DNA of 64,000 nucleotides from Buttiauxella warmboldiae (GTDB lineage Bacteria > Pseudomonadota > Gammaproteobacteria > Enterobacterales > Enterobacteriaceae): positions 1-64,000 of the forward strand of contig NZ_RPOH01000026.1 in assembly GCF_003818135.1 (NCBI RefSeq), given 5' to 3'. The position numbers were made by a program, and so were the translations under genes. Below, piece after piece: positions 46,417-55,702 of the stretch. A model generated the notes under the pieces. It was not told the origin of the DNA. It did not search any database and saw nothing but the letters and a program-made list of their open reading frames with translations. Each line of letters begins with the position of its first letter. Position 1 is the first letter of the stretch.

Positions 46417-48654
46417 GTGAATCTTAACGGCGTGATGCTACGCATTCGCGGCAAAGTTCAGGGCGTTGGCTTCCGGCCATTCGTCTGGCAACTGGCGCAA
46501 AAACTCAACCTGACCGGCGACGTCTGCAATGACGGCGCAGGTGTGTTGGTGCGCCTGATGTCGATGCCCGATGCGTTTATCAGCGAGCTTCACGCCCATT
46601 GCCCGCCGCTGGCTCGGATTGATAGCGTTGAGCAATCGACCCTGCAGTGGAACGCTGCCCCGCAGGATTTCACCATCATCCACAGCGCCAGTTGTACGAT
46701 GGATACGCAAATTGTCCCCGATGCGGCAACCTGCCCCGACTGCCTGCGTGAACTTAACGACCCGAACGATCGCCGCTATCGTTATCCATTTATCAACTGC
46801 ACCCACTGCGGCCCGCGTTTCACCATTATTAATGCGATGCCGTATGACCGGCCAAACACGGTGATGGCAGCATTTCCGCTATGCCCGGCGTGCGAAAAAG
46901 AGTACCGCGACCCCATGGATCGCCGCTTCCACGCTCAGCCGGTTGCCTGCCCTGAATGCGGGCCGCAAATCGAATGGCTTTGTGGCGAGCAAAAGTTTGA
47001 GCGCGAAAATGCGTTACAGGCCGCCATTACGGCGTTAAAAGACGGGAAAATCGTTGCGATTAAAGGGTTGGGTGGGTTCCACCTGGCGGTTGATGCACGT
47101 AACGACGCCGCCGTTTCCCGCTTACGCGCCCGCAAACATCGCCCGACAAAACCGCTGGCGGTCATGCTACCGGACTCACAGGGTCTGCCTGCCAATGTGG
47201 TCGCCCAACTCAACACGCCAGCGGCCCCGATTGTGCTAATGGCAAAGTCCGATCTTTGCGGATTAAGCCAATTTATCGCTCCGCATTTAAGCGAAGTGGG
47301 CGTGATGCTGCCCGCCAACCCGCTACAACACCTGCTGCTGCAGGATTTCGGCGGCCCGCTGGTGATGACCTCCGGTAATCTAAACGGCAAACCGCCCGCG
47401 ATGACCAACCAGCAGGCGCTGGCAGAGTTAGCCGCAATTGCTGACGGCTGGCTGCTGCACAACCGCAATATCGTGCAGCGCATGGATGATTCAGTGGTAC
47501 GCGCCGGCGGCGAAGTGCTGCGCCGTGCCAGAGGTTTTGTGCCGGATGCGCTGGCGCTGCCGCCAGGCTTTGAGGCCATACCGCCGATACTTGCGGTTGG
47601 CGCGGATCTGAAAAATACCTTCTGCTTACTGCGCGGTAACCAGGCGGTGCTGAGCCAGCATCTGGGCGACCTTGCAGAAGAGGGCGTTGAACAGCAGTGG
47701 CATAAAGCGCGAAAGCTGATGTGCGAAGCCTATGACTTTACGCCGCAGCAGATCGTTGTTGATGCCCATCCCGGTTACCACAGCGCCCGCATCGGGCAAG
47801 AAATGGGCTTGCCGGTAAGCCGTGTTTTGCACCACCACACCCATGCTGTGGCATGCATGGCCGAACATGGCTGGCCGCGGGAAGGGGGAGACGTGATTGC
47901 GCTCACCCTGGACGGCATTGGTTATGGTGAGAACAACCAGCTTTGGGGCGGTGAATGCTTACGCGTTAATTACCGCGAGTGCGAACATCTCGGCGGCTTA
48001 CCGGCGGTGGCGCTACCGGGTGGTGACCTCGCGGCCAGCCAGCCGTGGCGAAACCTACTCGCTCATTGCGAGGCGTTTGTAGCGAACTGGCAGCAACTCC
48101 CTGAAACCGAGGCGGTACGTGCACAAAACTGGCCGTTACTGGCGACGGCCATTGCGCGTGGAATTAACGCACCTCTCGCTTCCTCCGCAGGGCGATTATT
48201 TGACGCCGCCGCAGCGGCACTGAACTGCGCCCCGCTGCAACAAAGTTATGAAGGCGAAGCCGCCTGCCGCTTTGAAGCGCTGGCGTCGCAAAGCGGCTGG
48301 TGCAACCACCCCGTCACGCTGCCCGTTATCGCCGGCAAGCTGAATTTGGCTACCTTCTGGCGGCAATGGCTAAGCTGGCATGGCAACGCGCCTGCCCGAG
48401 CCTGGGCATTTCATGATGCGCTGGCAAAAGGGTTCGCCGATTTGGCCCGAATTCATGCGCATGAGCGCTCAATTACCACTCTCGTATTCAGCGGTGGCGT
48501 ACTGCATAACCAGCTGCTGCGCCAAAGATTTTCGTACCATCTCGCAGATTTTACCCTGCTCTTCCCGACACTGTTGCCTGCGGGTGACGGTGCCCTTGCG
48601 TTGGGCCAGGCTCTTATTGCCGCAGCCCGTCTCCCCCTTCCTTCACAAGGATAA
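46417..48654 (+). CDS. hypF: Carbamoyltransferase HypF
   Basis: Enzyme of 745 aa that makes carbamoyl-adenylate and passes the carbamoyl group to the HypE C-terminal Cys, the first step of cyanide ligand synthesis. In order: acylphosphatase domain ([17 protein letters not shown]), two zinc fingers (Cys106/109/128/131 and Cys156/159/178/181), a YrdC-like domain ([14 protein letters not shown]) and a Kae1-like domain ([16 protein letters not shown]). It starts with GTG at 46417; I saw no strong ribosome site. In E. coli it follows hydN directly; here fdhF lies between. Confidence 0.95.
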   Translation: MNLNGVMLRIRGKVQGVGFRPFVWQLAQKLNLTGDVCNDGAGVLVRLMSMPDAFISELHAHCPPLARIDSVEQSTLQWNAAPQDFTIIHSASCTMDTQIVPDAATCPDCLRELNDPNDRRYRYPFINCTHCGPRFTIINAMPYDRPNTVMAAFPLCPACEKEYRDPMDRRFHAQPVACPECGPQIEWLCGEQKFERENALQAAITALKDGKIVAIKGLGGFHLAVDARNDAAVSRLRARKHRPTKPLAVMLPDSQGLPANVVAQLNTPAAPIVLMAKSDLCGLSQFIAPHLSEVGVMLPANPLQHLLLQDFGGPLVMTSGNLNGKPPAMTNQQALAELAAIADGWLLHNRNIVQRMDDSVVRAGGEVLRRARGFVPDALALPPGFEAIPPILAVGADLKNTFCLLRGNQAVLSQHLGDLAEEGVEQQWHKARKLMCEAYDFTPQQIVVDAHPGYHSARIGQEMGLPVSRVLHHHTHAVACMAEHGWPREGGDVIALTLDGIGYGENNQLWGGECLRVNYRECEHLGGLPAVALPGGDLAASQPWRNLLAHCEAFVANWQQLPETEAVRAQNWPLLATAIARGINAPLASSAGRLFDAAAAALNCAPLQQSYEGEAACRFEALASQSGWCNHPVTLPVIAGKLNLATFWRQWLSWHGNAPARAWAFHDALAKGFADLARIHAHERSITTLVFSGGVLHNQLLRQRFSYHLADFTLLFPTLLPAGDGALALGQALIAAARLPLPSQG

Positions 48655-48658
48655 AATG

Positions 48659-49681
48659 ATGTTATTGCGTGTTCTTCGTGACCAGCCACGCGCTGCTTTT
48701 CTGCTCGCGGGTTTAGTCGCCGCCAATCTTGCCGCCTGGGCCTGGGCGCTGGTTTCGTTCCACCACAGCACCGCGCTGATGGCGGCAAGTCTGCTGGCAT
48801 GGTGCTACGGCTTACGCCATGCGGTCGATGCCGATCACATTGCGGCGATTGATAACGTGACGCGCAAAATGATGCAGCAGGGAAAACGCCCGTTCGGTAT
48901 CGGCGCCTGGTTCTCACTCGGCCACTCCAGCATCGTGGTGCTGGCATCCGTGGCGATTGCCGCAACGGCAGCAGCCTTCCAGAGCGATATGGACTGGTTT
49001 CATGAGGTTGGCGGGGTGATTGGCACCGCAGTTTCAGCCTGTTTCTTGCTGGCGATGGCGCTGGTCAACCTGGTGATTCTGCATGGCGTATGGCGCAACT
49101 TCCGTCAGTTAAAACGCGGTAAATCCCCCGGCGCTGAAGCGACGGATTTTAACGGCGCTGGCATGATGAGCTGGCTGTTCCGCTCCACGTTCAGGCTGAT
49201 CAACAAAAGCTGGCATATGTATCTGGTGGGCTTTTTGTTCGGCCTGGGCTTTGATACCGCAACGGAAATTGGCGTGCTGGGTATTTCTGCTGCCAGCGCC
49301 TCAAGCGGCATGTCGATGTGGTCGATTCTGGTGTTCCCGGCGCTATTTGCCAGCGGCATGGCGCTGATTGATACGCTCGACAATATGATCATGGTTGGCG
49401 CATATGGCTGGGCGTTTAACAAACCGCAGCGCAAGCTCTATTACAATATGACCATCACCGGCACCTCGGTTGTGGTGGCGCTGTTTATCGGCGGCATGGA
49501 AGCATTAGGGCTGTTAGCCGATAAATTCGACCTGCATACCGGCCTGTGGAAATGGGTTGATGCGCTCAATGAAAACCTCGGTAATGCGGGCTTTATCGTG
49601 GTTGGGCTGTTTATCGCCTGCTGGATTGTGTCGATGCTGAACTATCGCTGGAAAGGGTACGACTCTTTGGTGGTTCGTTAA
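48659..49681 (+). CDS. NiCoT-family nickel/cobalt permease
   Basis: Inner-membrane nickel (or cobalt) transporter of 340 aa, from the HoxN/NixA family, with about eight membrane segments. The signature HX4DH is in segment II (His54, Asp59, His60 in RHAVDADHIAAIDN), with LGHSSIV and GFDTATEIG as further signatures. The second of two ATG codons (48659) is seven bases from AAGGA; the first (48656) is possible. A longer frame to 48380 runs through hypF and is rejected. Position four bases after hypF implies it supplies nickel to hydrogenase 3. E. coli K-12 relies on NikABCDE instead. Confidence 0.9.
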   Translation: MLLRVLRDQPRAAFLLAGLVAANLAAWAWALVSFHHSTALMAASLLAWCYGLRHAVDADHIAAIDNVTRKMMQQGKRPFGIGAWFSLGHSSIVVLASVAIAATAAAFQSDMDWFHEVGGVIGTAVSACFLLAMALVNLVILHGVWRNFRQLKRGKSPGAEATDFNGAGMMSWLFRSTFRLINKSWHMYLVGFLFGLGFDTATEIGVLGISAASASSGMSMWSILVFPALFASGMALIDTLDNMIMVGAYGWAFNKPQRKLYYNMTITGTSVVVALFIGGMEALGLLADKFDLHTGLWKWVDALNENLGNAGFIVVGLFIACWIVSMLNYRWKGYDSLVVR

Positions 49682-49687
49682 TCAGGC

Positions 49688-49727
49688 CAGCCTTCTCCCT
49701 TTCCGGGAAGAAGGCTGTTAACTTTTT
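49688..49727. terminator. Terminator between the nickel permease and avtA
   Basis: CAGCCTTCT (49688-49696) and AGAAGGCTG (49709-49717) pair, with inner C and G runs, and TTTTT follows at 49723-49727. It ends the FHL island transcript and lies in front of the converging avtA stop. Confidence 0.85.
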
Positions 49728-50979
49728 ACTTCGCTTCGGCCCAGGCGCGCTCAATCTCTTCGGCAAGAATCTTCACCCCCGCCTCGATTTTTTCAGGTTC
49801 CGGTACATAGTTCATGCGCATGCACTGGTGCGTATGCGGCCACGGCTTATCAAGGCCCGGGAAGAAGTAATCCCCCGGCACCATCAGCACGCCGCGCTTT
49901 TTCAGGCGCTGATACAGCAGTTCGGTGGAAATCGGCAGATCTTTAAACCATAACCAGAGGAAAATCGCCCCTTCCGGTTTGTGGATCAGGCAGCGTTCTG
50001 GCGACAAATAGCGGCGAAGAGTGGCGATAGTTTGCTGAACACGCTGGTAATAAAACGGTTTAATCACGGTTTCAGACAAGCGCAGCAGGTCGTTACGTTT
50101 AATCATCTCGCACACCATTGTCGGCCCGATACCGCCCGGAGCCAGGCTGATAATGCCGTTCATGTTGCTGATAGCGGAGATAATTTTTTCATTGGCGATA
50201 ATGATGCCGCAGCGGCTGCCCGGCAGGCCGAGCTTCGAGAGGCTCATGCACAGAATGATGTTCGGATTCCACAGCGGACGGGCTTCGCTAAAAATAATAC
50301 CGGGGAACGGCACGCCATACGCGTTATCAATCACCAGCGGGATACCGTGCTGATTTGCCAGCGCATCGAGCTTGATCAGCTCTTCATCGGTAATGACGTT
50401 GCCGGTCGGGTTGGTGGGGCGCGACACGCAGATCATTCCGGTATCCGGGCCAATATGCAGGTGTTCGAAGTCGACATGGTATTTAAACTGGCCTTCCGGC
50501 AGCAGTTCAATATTCGGGCGCGTCGAGACAAACAGCTCTTCTTCAAGGCCGGAATCCGCGTAGCCAATATATTCCGGTGCCAGCGGGAACAGCACTTTTT
50601 TGCTGCTGCCATCGGCGTAGCGCCCCGCGAACAGGTTAAACAAGTAGAAAAACGCGCTCTGGCTGCCATTTGTCAGTGCAATATTCTGCGATGTAATATC
50701 CCAGCCTAATTCGCTGCGCAGCATCTGCGCCAGCACGTCAAGTAGCTCACTTTTCCCCTGTGGACCATCGTAATTGCATAGCGCATCGGCCATTTTCCCG
50801 TTTGCCAGCATCTGAGCCAGCAGCTGCTGGAAGTAGTCGTTCATGGCAGGAATTTGCGCCGGGTTGCCGCCGCCGAGCATAATCGCGCCTGGCGTACGCA
50901 ATCCGTCGTTGAGGTCCTCCATCAGGCGAGTAATGCCTGCATGGCGGGTAAATTTGTCGCCGAAAAGTGAAAACGTCAT
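49726..50979 (-). CDS. avtA: Valine--pyruvate aminotransferase
   Basis: PLP enzyme of 417 aa, the length of E. coli AvtA, that transfers the amino group between valine and pyruvate, giving 2-ketoisovalerate and alanine. It starts MTFSLFGDKFTRHAGITRL. The PLP lysine is in SLSKLGLPGSRCG, and DNAYGVPFPG is also conserved. The ATG at 50979 is preferred; the frame continues eight codons upstream without family support. It lies before malS as in E. coli. Confidence 0.96.
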   Translation of the reverse strand: MTFSLFGDKFTRHAGITRLMEDLNDGLRTPGAIMLGGGNPAQIPAMNDYFQQLLAQMLANGKMADALCNYDGPQGKSELLDVLAQMLRSELGWDITSQNIALTNGSQSAFFYLFNLFAGRYADGSSKKVLFPLAPEYIGYADSGLEEELFVSTRPNIELLPEGQFKYHVDFEHLHIGPDTGMICVSRPTNPTGNVITDEELIKLDALANQHGIPLVIDNAYGVPFPGIIFSEARPLWNPNIILCMSLSKLGLPGSRCGIIIANEKIISAISNMNGIISLAPGGIGPTMVCEMIKRNDLLRLSETVIKPFYYQRVQQTIATLRRYLSPERCLIHKPEGAIFLWLWFKDLPISTELLYQRLKKRGVLMVPGDYFFPGLDKPWPHTHQCMRMNYVPEPEKIEAGVKILAEEIERAWAEAK

Positions 50980-51119
50980 AACGTAGAGGTCTTTGACTAT
51001 CAAAAGAAGCTAACCATAGCGCCGGAAAAGACGCGGTGCAAACGCATTAAGGATAGCCGACACTGAGCAATATGCTGCAGATTGACGGGTGGGCAGCACA
51101 TAATGTTGAAGAGCGGGCT

Positions 51120-51162
51120 ACCCTCACCCCGGCCTCTCCCTGAGGGAGAGAGTTAGGGAGAG
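51120..51162. repeat. GC-rich intergenic repeat between avtA and malS
   Basis: CTCTCCCT and AGGGAGAG form a hairpin, and CCTCTCCCT can pair instead with AGGGAGAGG further right, giving two exclusive stems with a CCCTCACC start. It is the same family as the elements at 14543-14609 and 34702-34735. Confidence 0.6.
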
Positions 51163-51181
51163 GACATACAGCGCAAAAAAG

Positions 51182-53200
51182 TTAAAGATTACCCGCCCAC
51201 ACCACCATCACTTTGTCATCGCCTGCGGCGCGGCTAAAGCCGTACCCCTGCTTGATACTCAGCGTGTTTTGCTCTCCCGCCCCGATTGCCGGATGGCGGG
51301 CGCGGAACTGGCTGATTTTCTGCCAGTGCGCGAGCGTGGCGACGTTTTGCCCCCAGTTCATATCCGAACGCGTGCCTTGCAGCGGGTCGGAACCGGTCGG
51401 ACCAGGCGGGCGCTCGGTTTCATCGCCATAGAAAATCTGCACCGCGCCCGGTGCCAGCAACAGTAGTTCAGCCGCACGCGGGCCGCCTTCGCGGAACAGG
51501 CGGGTATCGTGGGAGGAAAGGTAGCTAAGAACGTTGAAATCCTGCAATTTTGTCGTCATCTGCTGCCAGGTGAGATCGATATCAGCCAGGCAATCCACGG
51601 CCTTTGCCGCCTGTTCCTGATAATCAAAATTGATCATCGCATCAAAGCCGCTGCGGTAGTAATCGCTGTGCATTACGCCGTGGCCCCAGGATTCACCGGT
51701 CATCCAGAACGGGGCGTCATCGAGTTTCTTCTCCGGGTTAGCTTTTTTCCAGTCGTCCAGTGCCGCCACAGACTGCTCTTTAAGCTGCAGCCAGCCTGCT
51801 TTTTCGACATGTTTTGCGGTATCCACCCGGAAACCGTCGATGCCGTAATCACGCACCCACTGGCTGAGCCAATGGGTCAGATAATCACGCACGGTCGCAT
51901 CCGCAATTTCTTGCGCGCCGCTATCAGGCTTATGGCGATAAAAAATCGGCAAACCCGCGGGCTGCGTTGATTCGGTTATTAAATCCGGCAGGAAGGCCAG
52001 CGACATGGTTAAGTCGTCAAAGCCTGGGGGGTTATAATCGCCAATGTCGGTGCGGATCCAGTTCTTACCCCACCAGTTTTGCCAGGCCGCTTTATCGCCA
52101 AAGTTGATGTAATCATTGAAGGAATGCCAGCTTTGGCCGGGGCCGGGCTTCCAGTCGCTCCAGCGCTTGCCGAGCGTTTTTGTCAGCTCATCCCCCTTGA
52201 GATACAGCGCGCCAAACTGGTACTCCTGCATATCGGCAAGCGTGGCGTAGCCGGTGTGGTTCATCACGACGTCGAACAAAATGCGGATGCCGCGTTTATG
52301 CGCCTCATCCACTAGCGTGCGCAGTTCATCTTCGGTCCCCATGTTGGCATCGAGTTTTGTCCAGTCCATGGTGTAGTAACCGTGGTAGGCGTAATGCGGG
52401 AAATCCCCTTTCGTGCCGCCGCCAACCCAGCCGTGAATTTGCTCAAGCGGCGAGCTAATCCATAACGCGTTAACTCCCAGCCTCTGTAAATAATCGAGTT
52501 TTTGCGTTAGCCCGGCCAGATCGCCACCGTGAAACGTGCCTATCTCCTGTCTGCCATCTTTATGGCGGCCATAGCTGTTATCGTTTTGTGGATTGCCGTT
52601 TGCAAAGCGGTCGGTCAGCACAAAGTAGATCGTGGCGTTGCGCCAGCTGAATGGCGCAGCCTGTTGGGTGGCGGCAGATTCGAGTAGCAGCAGGCCATTG
52701 CTGTTCGCTGCGGGCATCAGGGTTATCTGGCCTTGCGTAACCGTGGCCGTCGTGCCGCTGTAAAAATCACGCACTTCGCTGCCTTCGGCAAAGGTTTTGC
52801 TGACATCCAGCGTGAGCGGCTTACCGTCCCATACCGGGCACTGGCGGGTAATATCAACCGGAGCGGCCTGCTTCTCATCTTTCACGCTGATGCTGAGCGT
52901 TGGCGTTCCGCTGCGCGTATCGATTTGCATGCGGTATTCACCTGCACGAAACAGGCGCCATACGGGAGCTTCTCCTGCGCAGGGCTTCAGTGACAGCATC
53001 TGGTTGAGCTTTATTGATTCTGCAGGCTGCCAGCATGCCCGTTCGTGCGTAAACGTTAGCGGCAAAGCCCCTTTTGCGAGCTTTCCTTCACTGACAAACA
53101 GCCCCGGCCCCTGGATTTTAAAGTCAGGCAAACCGGGGGCGTTCCAGGCGGCCTGCACAAGCCCCGGGAACAGTAGAATGAGCAGCGGTAATTTTTTCAT
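51182..53200 (-). CDS. malS: Periplasmic alpha-amylase MalS
   Basis: Exported alpha-amylase of 672 aa (676 in E. coli) that cuts longer maltodextrins in the periplasm. A signal peptide is cleaved after about Ala17 (LLFPGLVQA). The GH13 regions are present: DVVMNHTG, DGFRVDTAKHV with the nucleophile Asp, TGESWGHG with the acid Glu, and LSSHDTRLF. The N-terminal 180 residues are a carbohydrate-binding-like extension typical for MalS. A MalT box upstream indicates control by maltotriose. Confidence 0.96.
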   Translation of the reverse strand: MKKLPLLILLFPGLVQAAWNAPGLPDFKIQGPGLFVSEGKLAKGALPLTFTHERACWQPAESIKLNQMLSLKPCAGEAPVWRLFRAGEYRMQIDTRSGTPTLSISVKDEKQAAPVDITRQCPVWDGKPLTLDVSKTFAEGSEVRDFYSGTTATVTQGQITLMPAANSNGLLLLESAATQQAAPFSWRNATIYFVLTDRFANGNPQNDNSYGRHKDGRQEIGTFHGGDLAGLTQKLDYLQRLGVNALWISSPLEQIHGWVGGGTKGDFPHYAYHGYYTMDWTKLDANMGTEDELRTLVDEAHKRGIRILFDVVMNHTGYATLADMQEYQFGALYLKGDELTKTLGKRWSDWKPGPGQSWHSFNDYINFGDKAAWQNWWGKNWIRTDIGDYNPPGFDDLTMSLAFLPDLITESTQPAGLPIFYRHKPDSGAQEIADATVRDYLTHWLSQWVRDYGIDGFRVDTAKHVEKAGWLQLKEQSVAALDDWKKANPEKKLDDAPFWMTGESWGHGVMHSDYYRSGFDAMINFDYQEQAAKAVDCLADIDLTWQQMTTKLQDFNVLSYLSSHDTRLFREGGPRAAELLLLAPGAVQIFYGDETERPPGPTGSDPLQGTRSDMNWGQNVATLAHWQKISQFRARHPAIGAGEQNTLSIKQGYGFSRAAGDDKVMVVWAGNL

Positions 53201-53515
53201 AGGGTTAAGCCGGTGATGATCTTTTATTCAGTCTGGCACCGTTTTAATTAACTGAATTCATCCTCTCAGGGGATTATTGGGGATGAGGAACCAGGGGGAG
53301 TAAAGGCGCGATCTATTAGCTAAAAATATGCGATAAGCATCGCATATTTCGCTACTTTTTAGCGTCGGAAGAACATTCCAGGCGACAGCGTTTAGGAATC
53401 GGATTATTTCTTTTGGTGCTCCGGGAGTCTATTTTTGTTAGTATCCGCGTTTAGTTTATTCGAAACCTTTGACAAATAAGGCACGGCAAACGCAACGATC
53501 CGACCAGGAGATCTA
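53201..53515. promoter_or_regulatory. malS/bax control region with MalT box
   Basis: This 315-base gap between divergent malS and bax has no further gene. GGGGATGAGG at 53279-53288 is a perfect match to the MalT box (GGGGAKGAGG), and GGGGATTATT (53269-53278) directly before it and GGGGGAGTAA (53294-53303) after it are weaker look-alikes. They fit MalT activation of malS. The rest is AT-rich, and I recognised no other site. Confidence 0.75.
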
Positions 53516-54349
53516 ATGATATCAACCCCATTCCGACGATTTGGGGCTGCGATACTGATGTTACTGACCTGCAGTTTTTCAACTGGGGTATTAGCAAGTC
53601 AACATGAGCCAAAATCGCATAAAGCCCATTTAGTTAACGCTAAAAGCACTACGACACACGGTAAGAAACTGGCAAGCAGTAAAAAAGAGTATTCTCGCAA
53701 TAGTGAAATTGCATCGCTCCCTGATTTGCGAAAATACCCTTCCGGAACACCGAGAAAAAAAGCGTTTCTCCGGACGCTCATGCCATACATTACAAGTCAA
53801 AATGCAGCGATTACTGCTGACCGTAACTGGTTGGTTTCTAAGCAGTATGAAAAACGCTGGTCACCATCAGAGCGTACGCGTCTGAAAGATATTACTAAAC
53901 GCTATAAAATTGCGTGGAATGGTAATACTAAGCACGTGCCGTGGAACACGCTGATGGAAAAAGTCGACATTATTCCTACCAATATGGTGGCAACGATGGC
54001 CGCAGCCGAAAGCGGCTGGGGCACCTCTAAACTTGCCCGTAGTAATAACAACCTGTTCGGCATGAAGTGCAGCAAGCGCCATTGCAACAACGAACCTGGC
54101 AAAGTTAAAGGCTATTTGCATTACAATTCGGTTAAAGAAGGCGTTAACGCGTACGTAACAAATCTGAATACGCACCCGGCCTATAAATCTTTCCGTAAAT
54201 CACGCGCCCAATTGCGTAAAGCGGATCAAGAAGTGACCGCCAGTAATATGATCCATAAGCTGAAAGGGTATTCCACACGCGGCAGCAGCTATAATAACTA
54301 CCTGTTTGCCATGTACCAATCCAATCAGCGCTTTATGGCACCGAACTAA
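53516..54349 (+). CDS. bax: Bax protein (glucosaminidase domain)
   Basis: Predicted exported protein of 277 aa with a signal peptide cleaved after about Ala27 (SFSTGVLA) and a C-terminal N-acetylglucosaminidase (GH73-type) domain. The catalytic Glu is in MVATMAAAESGWGTSKLARSNNNLFGMKC. It should act on peptidoglycan, but a precise role is not established. The basic linker (about 30-65) is low in complexity. The ATG at 53516 has AGGAG six bases upstream. Position between malS and xylR is as in E. coli. Confidence 0.9.
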   Translation: MISTPFRRFGAAILMLLTCSFSTGVLASQHEPKSHKAHLVNAKSTTTHGKKLASSKKEYSRNSEIASLPDLRKYPSGTPRKKAFLRTLMPYITSQNAAITADRNWLVSKQYEKRWSPSERTRLKDITKRYKIAWNGNTKHVPWNTLMEKVDIIPTNMVATMAAAESGWGTSKLARSNNNLFGMKCSKRHCNNEPGKVKGYLHYNSVKEGVNAYVTNLNTHPAYKSFRKSRAQLRKADQEVTASNMIHKLKGYSTRGSSYNNYLFAMYQSNQRFMAPN

Positions 54350-54388
54350 TTAACTAAAAATAGATTGTTAATAATAAGTAATAATTCA

Positions 54389-54415
54389 CGCCTTCTCTAT
54401 GAAGGCGTTTTTTTT
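54389..54415 (+). terminator. Rho-independent terminator of bax
   Basis: CGCCTTC (54389-54395) and GAAGGCG (54401-54407) with a 5-base loop, followed by eight Ts at 54408-54415. It is a strong terminator 40 bases after bax. Confidence 0.9.
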
Positions 54416-54430
54416 AGCCTCAACCCTCAC

Positions 54431-55609
54431 TCAAACTAATATTTCACTATATCTTTCCCGGTGTTCCTTCGGCGTTGCGTCGTACTCTTTTTTAAATACC
54501 GAATAGAAATACTGCAGCGAAGGGTAACCGCACATTTGCGATATTTCGTTAATCGACAACGAGGTGGACACCAGCAAGCTGCGGGCTTTTTCAAGTTTTT
54601 CGGCATGAATCATGGCGTGAATCGTCTCGCCCACTTCCTCCTTAAAGCGCTTCTCCAGATTGGAGCGCGAGATGCCTACCGCATCCAGCACCTGCTCCAC
54701 TTTAATCCCTTTGCAGGCATGGTTGCGGATGTAATGCATCGCCTGAATCACCGCCGGATCGTGCAGCGAACGATAATCCGTTGAACGCCGCTCCACCACG
54801 CGCATCGGCGGCACCAGCACACGCTGTAGCGCCAGCGGTTCATTATCCAGTAAACGATGCAGCAATTTAGCCGCCTGATAGCCCATCTGCCTTGTCCCCT
54901 GCGCCACCGATGAGAGCGCCACCCGCGACAGATAGCGGGTCAGCTCTTCGTTATCAATGCCAATCACGCAGAGCTTTTCCGGCACCGGAATATGCAGATG
55001 CTCACAGACTTGCAAAAGATGACGCGCTCGCGCATCGGTCACGGCAATAATGCCGGTTTGTGGGGGCAGCGTTTGCACCCAATCCGCGAGGCGGTTTTGC
55101 GCGTGTTGCCAGTTCTCAGGGGCCGTTTCTATTCCCTGATACACCACTCCACGGTATTTTTCCTGCGCCACAAGCTGGTTAAAAGCATATTCACGCTCCA
55201 TCGCCCAGCGTTTGCCACTGGAGTTCGGCAAACCATAGAAGGCGAAGCGCTGAACGCCTTTCTCCTTGAGATGCAAAAAGGCGCTTTCCACCAGCGCATG
55301 GTTGTCGGTGGCGATGTAATGCACCGGCGGATAGTGTTCAGGTAAGTGGTAAGAGCCCCCCACCCCCACAATCGGCACATCAGCCCCGTCTAACAAACGC
55401 TGGATTTCACTATCATCAAAATCGGCAATCACCCCGTCGCCCAGCCACTCTTTGATATTGTCGATGCGGGCGCGGAAATCCTCTTCGATAAAGATGTCCC
55501 ATTCGGATTGAGAGGCCTGCAAATATTCACCCACCCCCTCCACGACCTGGCGGTCGTAGGCTTTATTGGCATTGAATAACAACGTAATGCGATGACGCTT
55601 CTCAAACAT
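54431..55609 (-). CDS. xylR: Xylose operon activator XylR
   Basis: Activator of the xylose genes, 392 aa as in E. coli. The first 275 residues are a LacI/periplasmic-binding-like xylose sensor (ITLLFNANKAYDRQVVEGVGEYL), and the last 110 are an AraC-type DNA-binding domain (ISRSNLEKRFKEEVGE; SINEISQMCGYPSLQYFYSVFKKEY). The ATG at 55609 matches the E. coli start; the frame runs seven codons further without a ribosome site. It follows xylH on the same strand with 93 bases between. Confidence 0.97.
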   Translation of the reverse strand: MFEKRHRITLLFNANKAYDRQVVEGVGEYLQASQSEWDIFIEEDFRARIDNIKEWLGDGVIADFDDSEIQRLLDGADVPIVGVGGSYHLPEHYPPVHYIATDNHALVESAFLHLKEKGVQRFAFYGLPNSSGKRWAMEREYAFNQLVAQEKYRGVVYQGIETAPENWQHAQNRLADWVQTLPPQTGIIAVTDARARHLLQVCEHLHIPVPEKLCVIGIDNEELTRYLSRVALSSVAQGTRQMGYQAAKLLHRLLDNEPLALQRVLVPPMRVVERRSTDYRSLHDPAVIQAMHYIRNHACKGIKVEQVLDAVGISRSNLEKRFKEEVGETIHAMIHAEKLEKARSLLVSTSLSINEISQMCGYPSLQYFYSVFKKEYDATPKEHRERYSEILV

Positions 55610-55702
55610 GCTTTTCATTCCTGATAACAAAACCGTATCTGCAATACCACAACGGCACCAATGCCGGGGGACCTTACCCCGGCATTGTGATCGTTGCCAC
55701 AG

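Noticed and set aside
28855-49681. Integrase, transposase or att repeats at the ends of the FHL island
   Set aside because: No such gene or clear direct repeats were found at either end, so movement by a named element cannot be claimed.
49981-50709. 242-codon + strand frame opposite avtA
   Set aside because: avtA is full length and conserved; the frame is a shadow due to codon bias.
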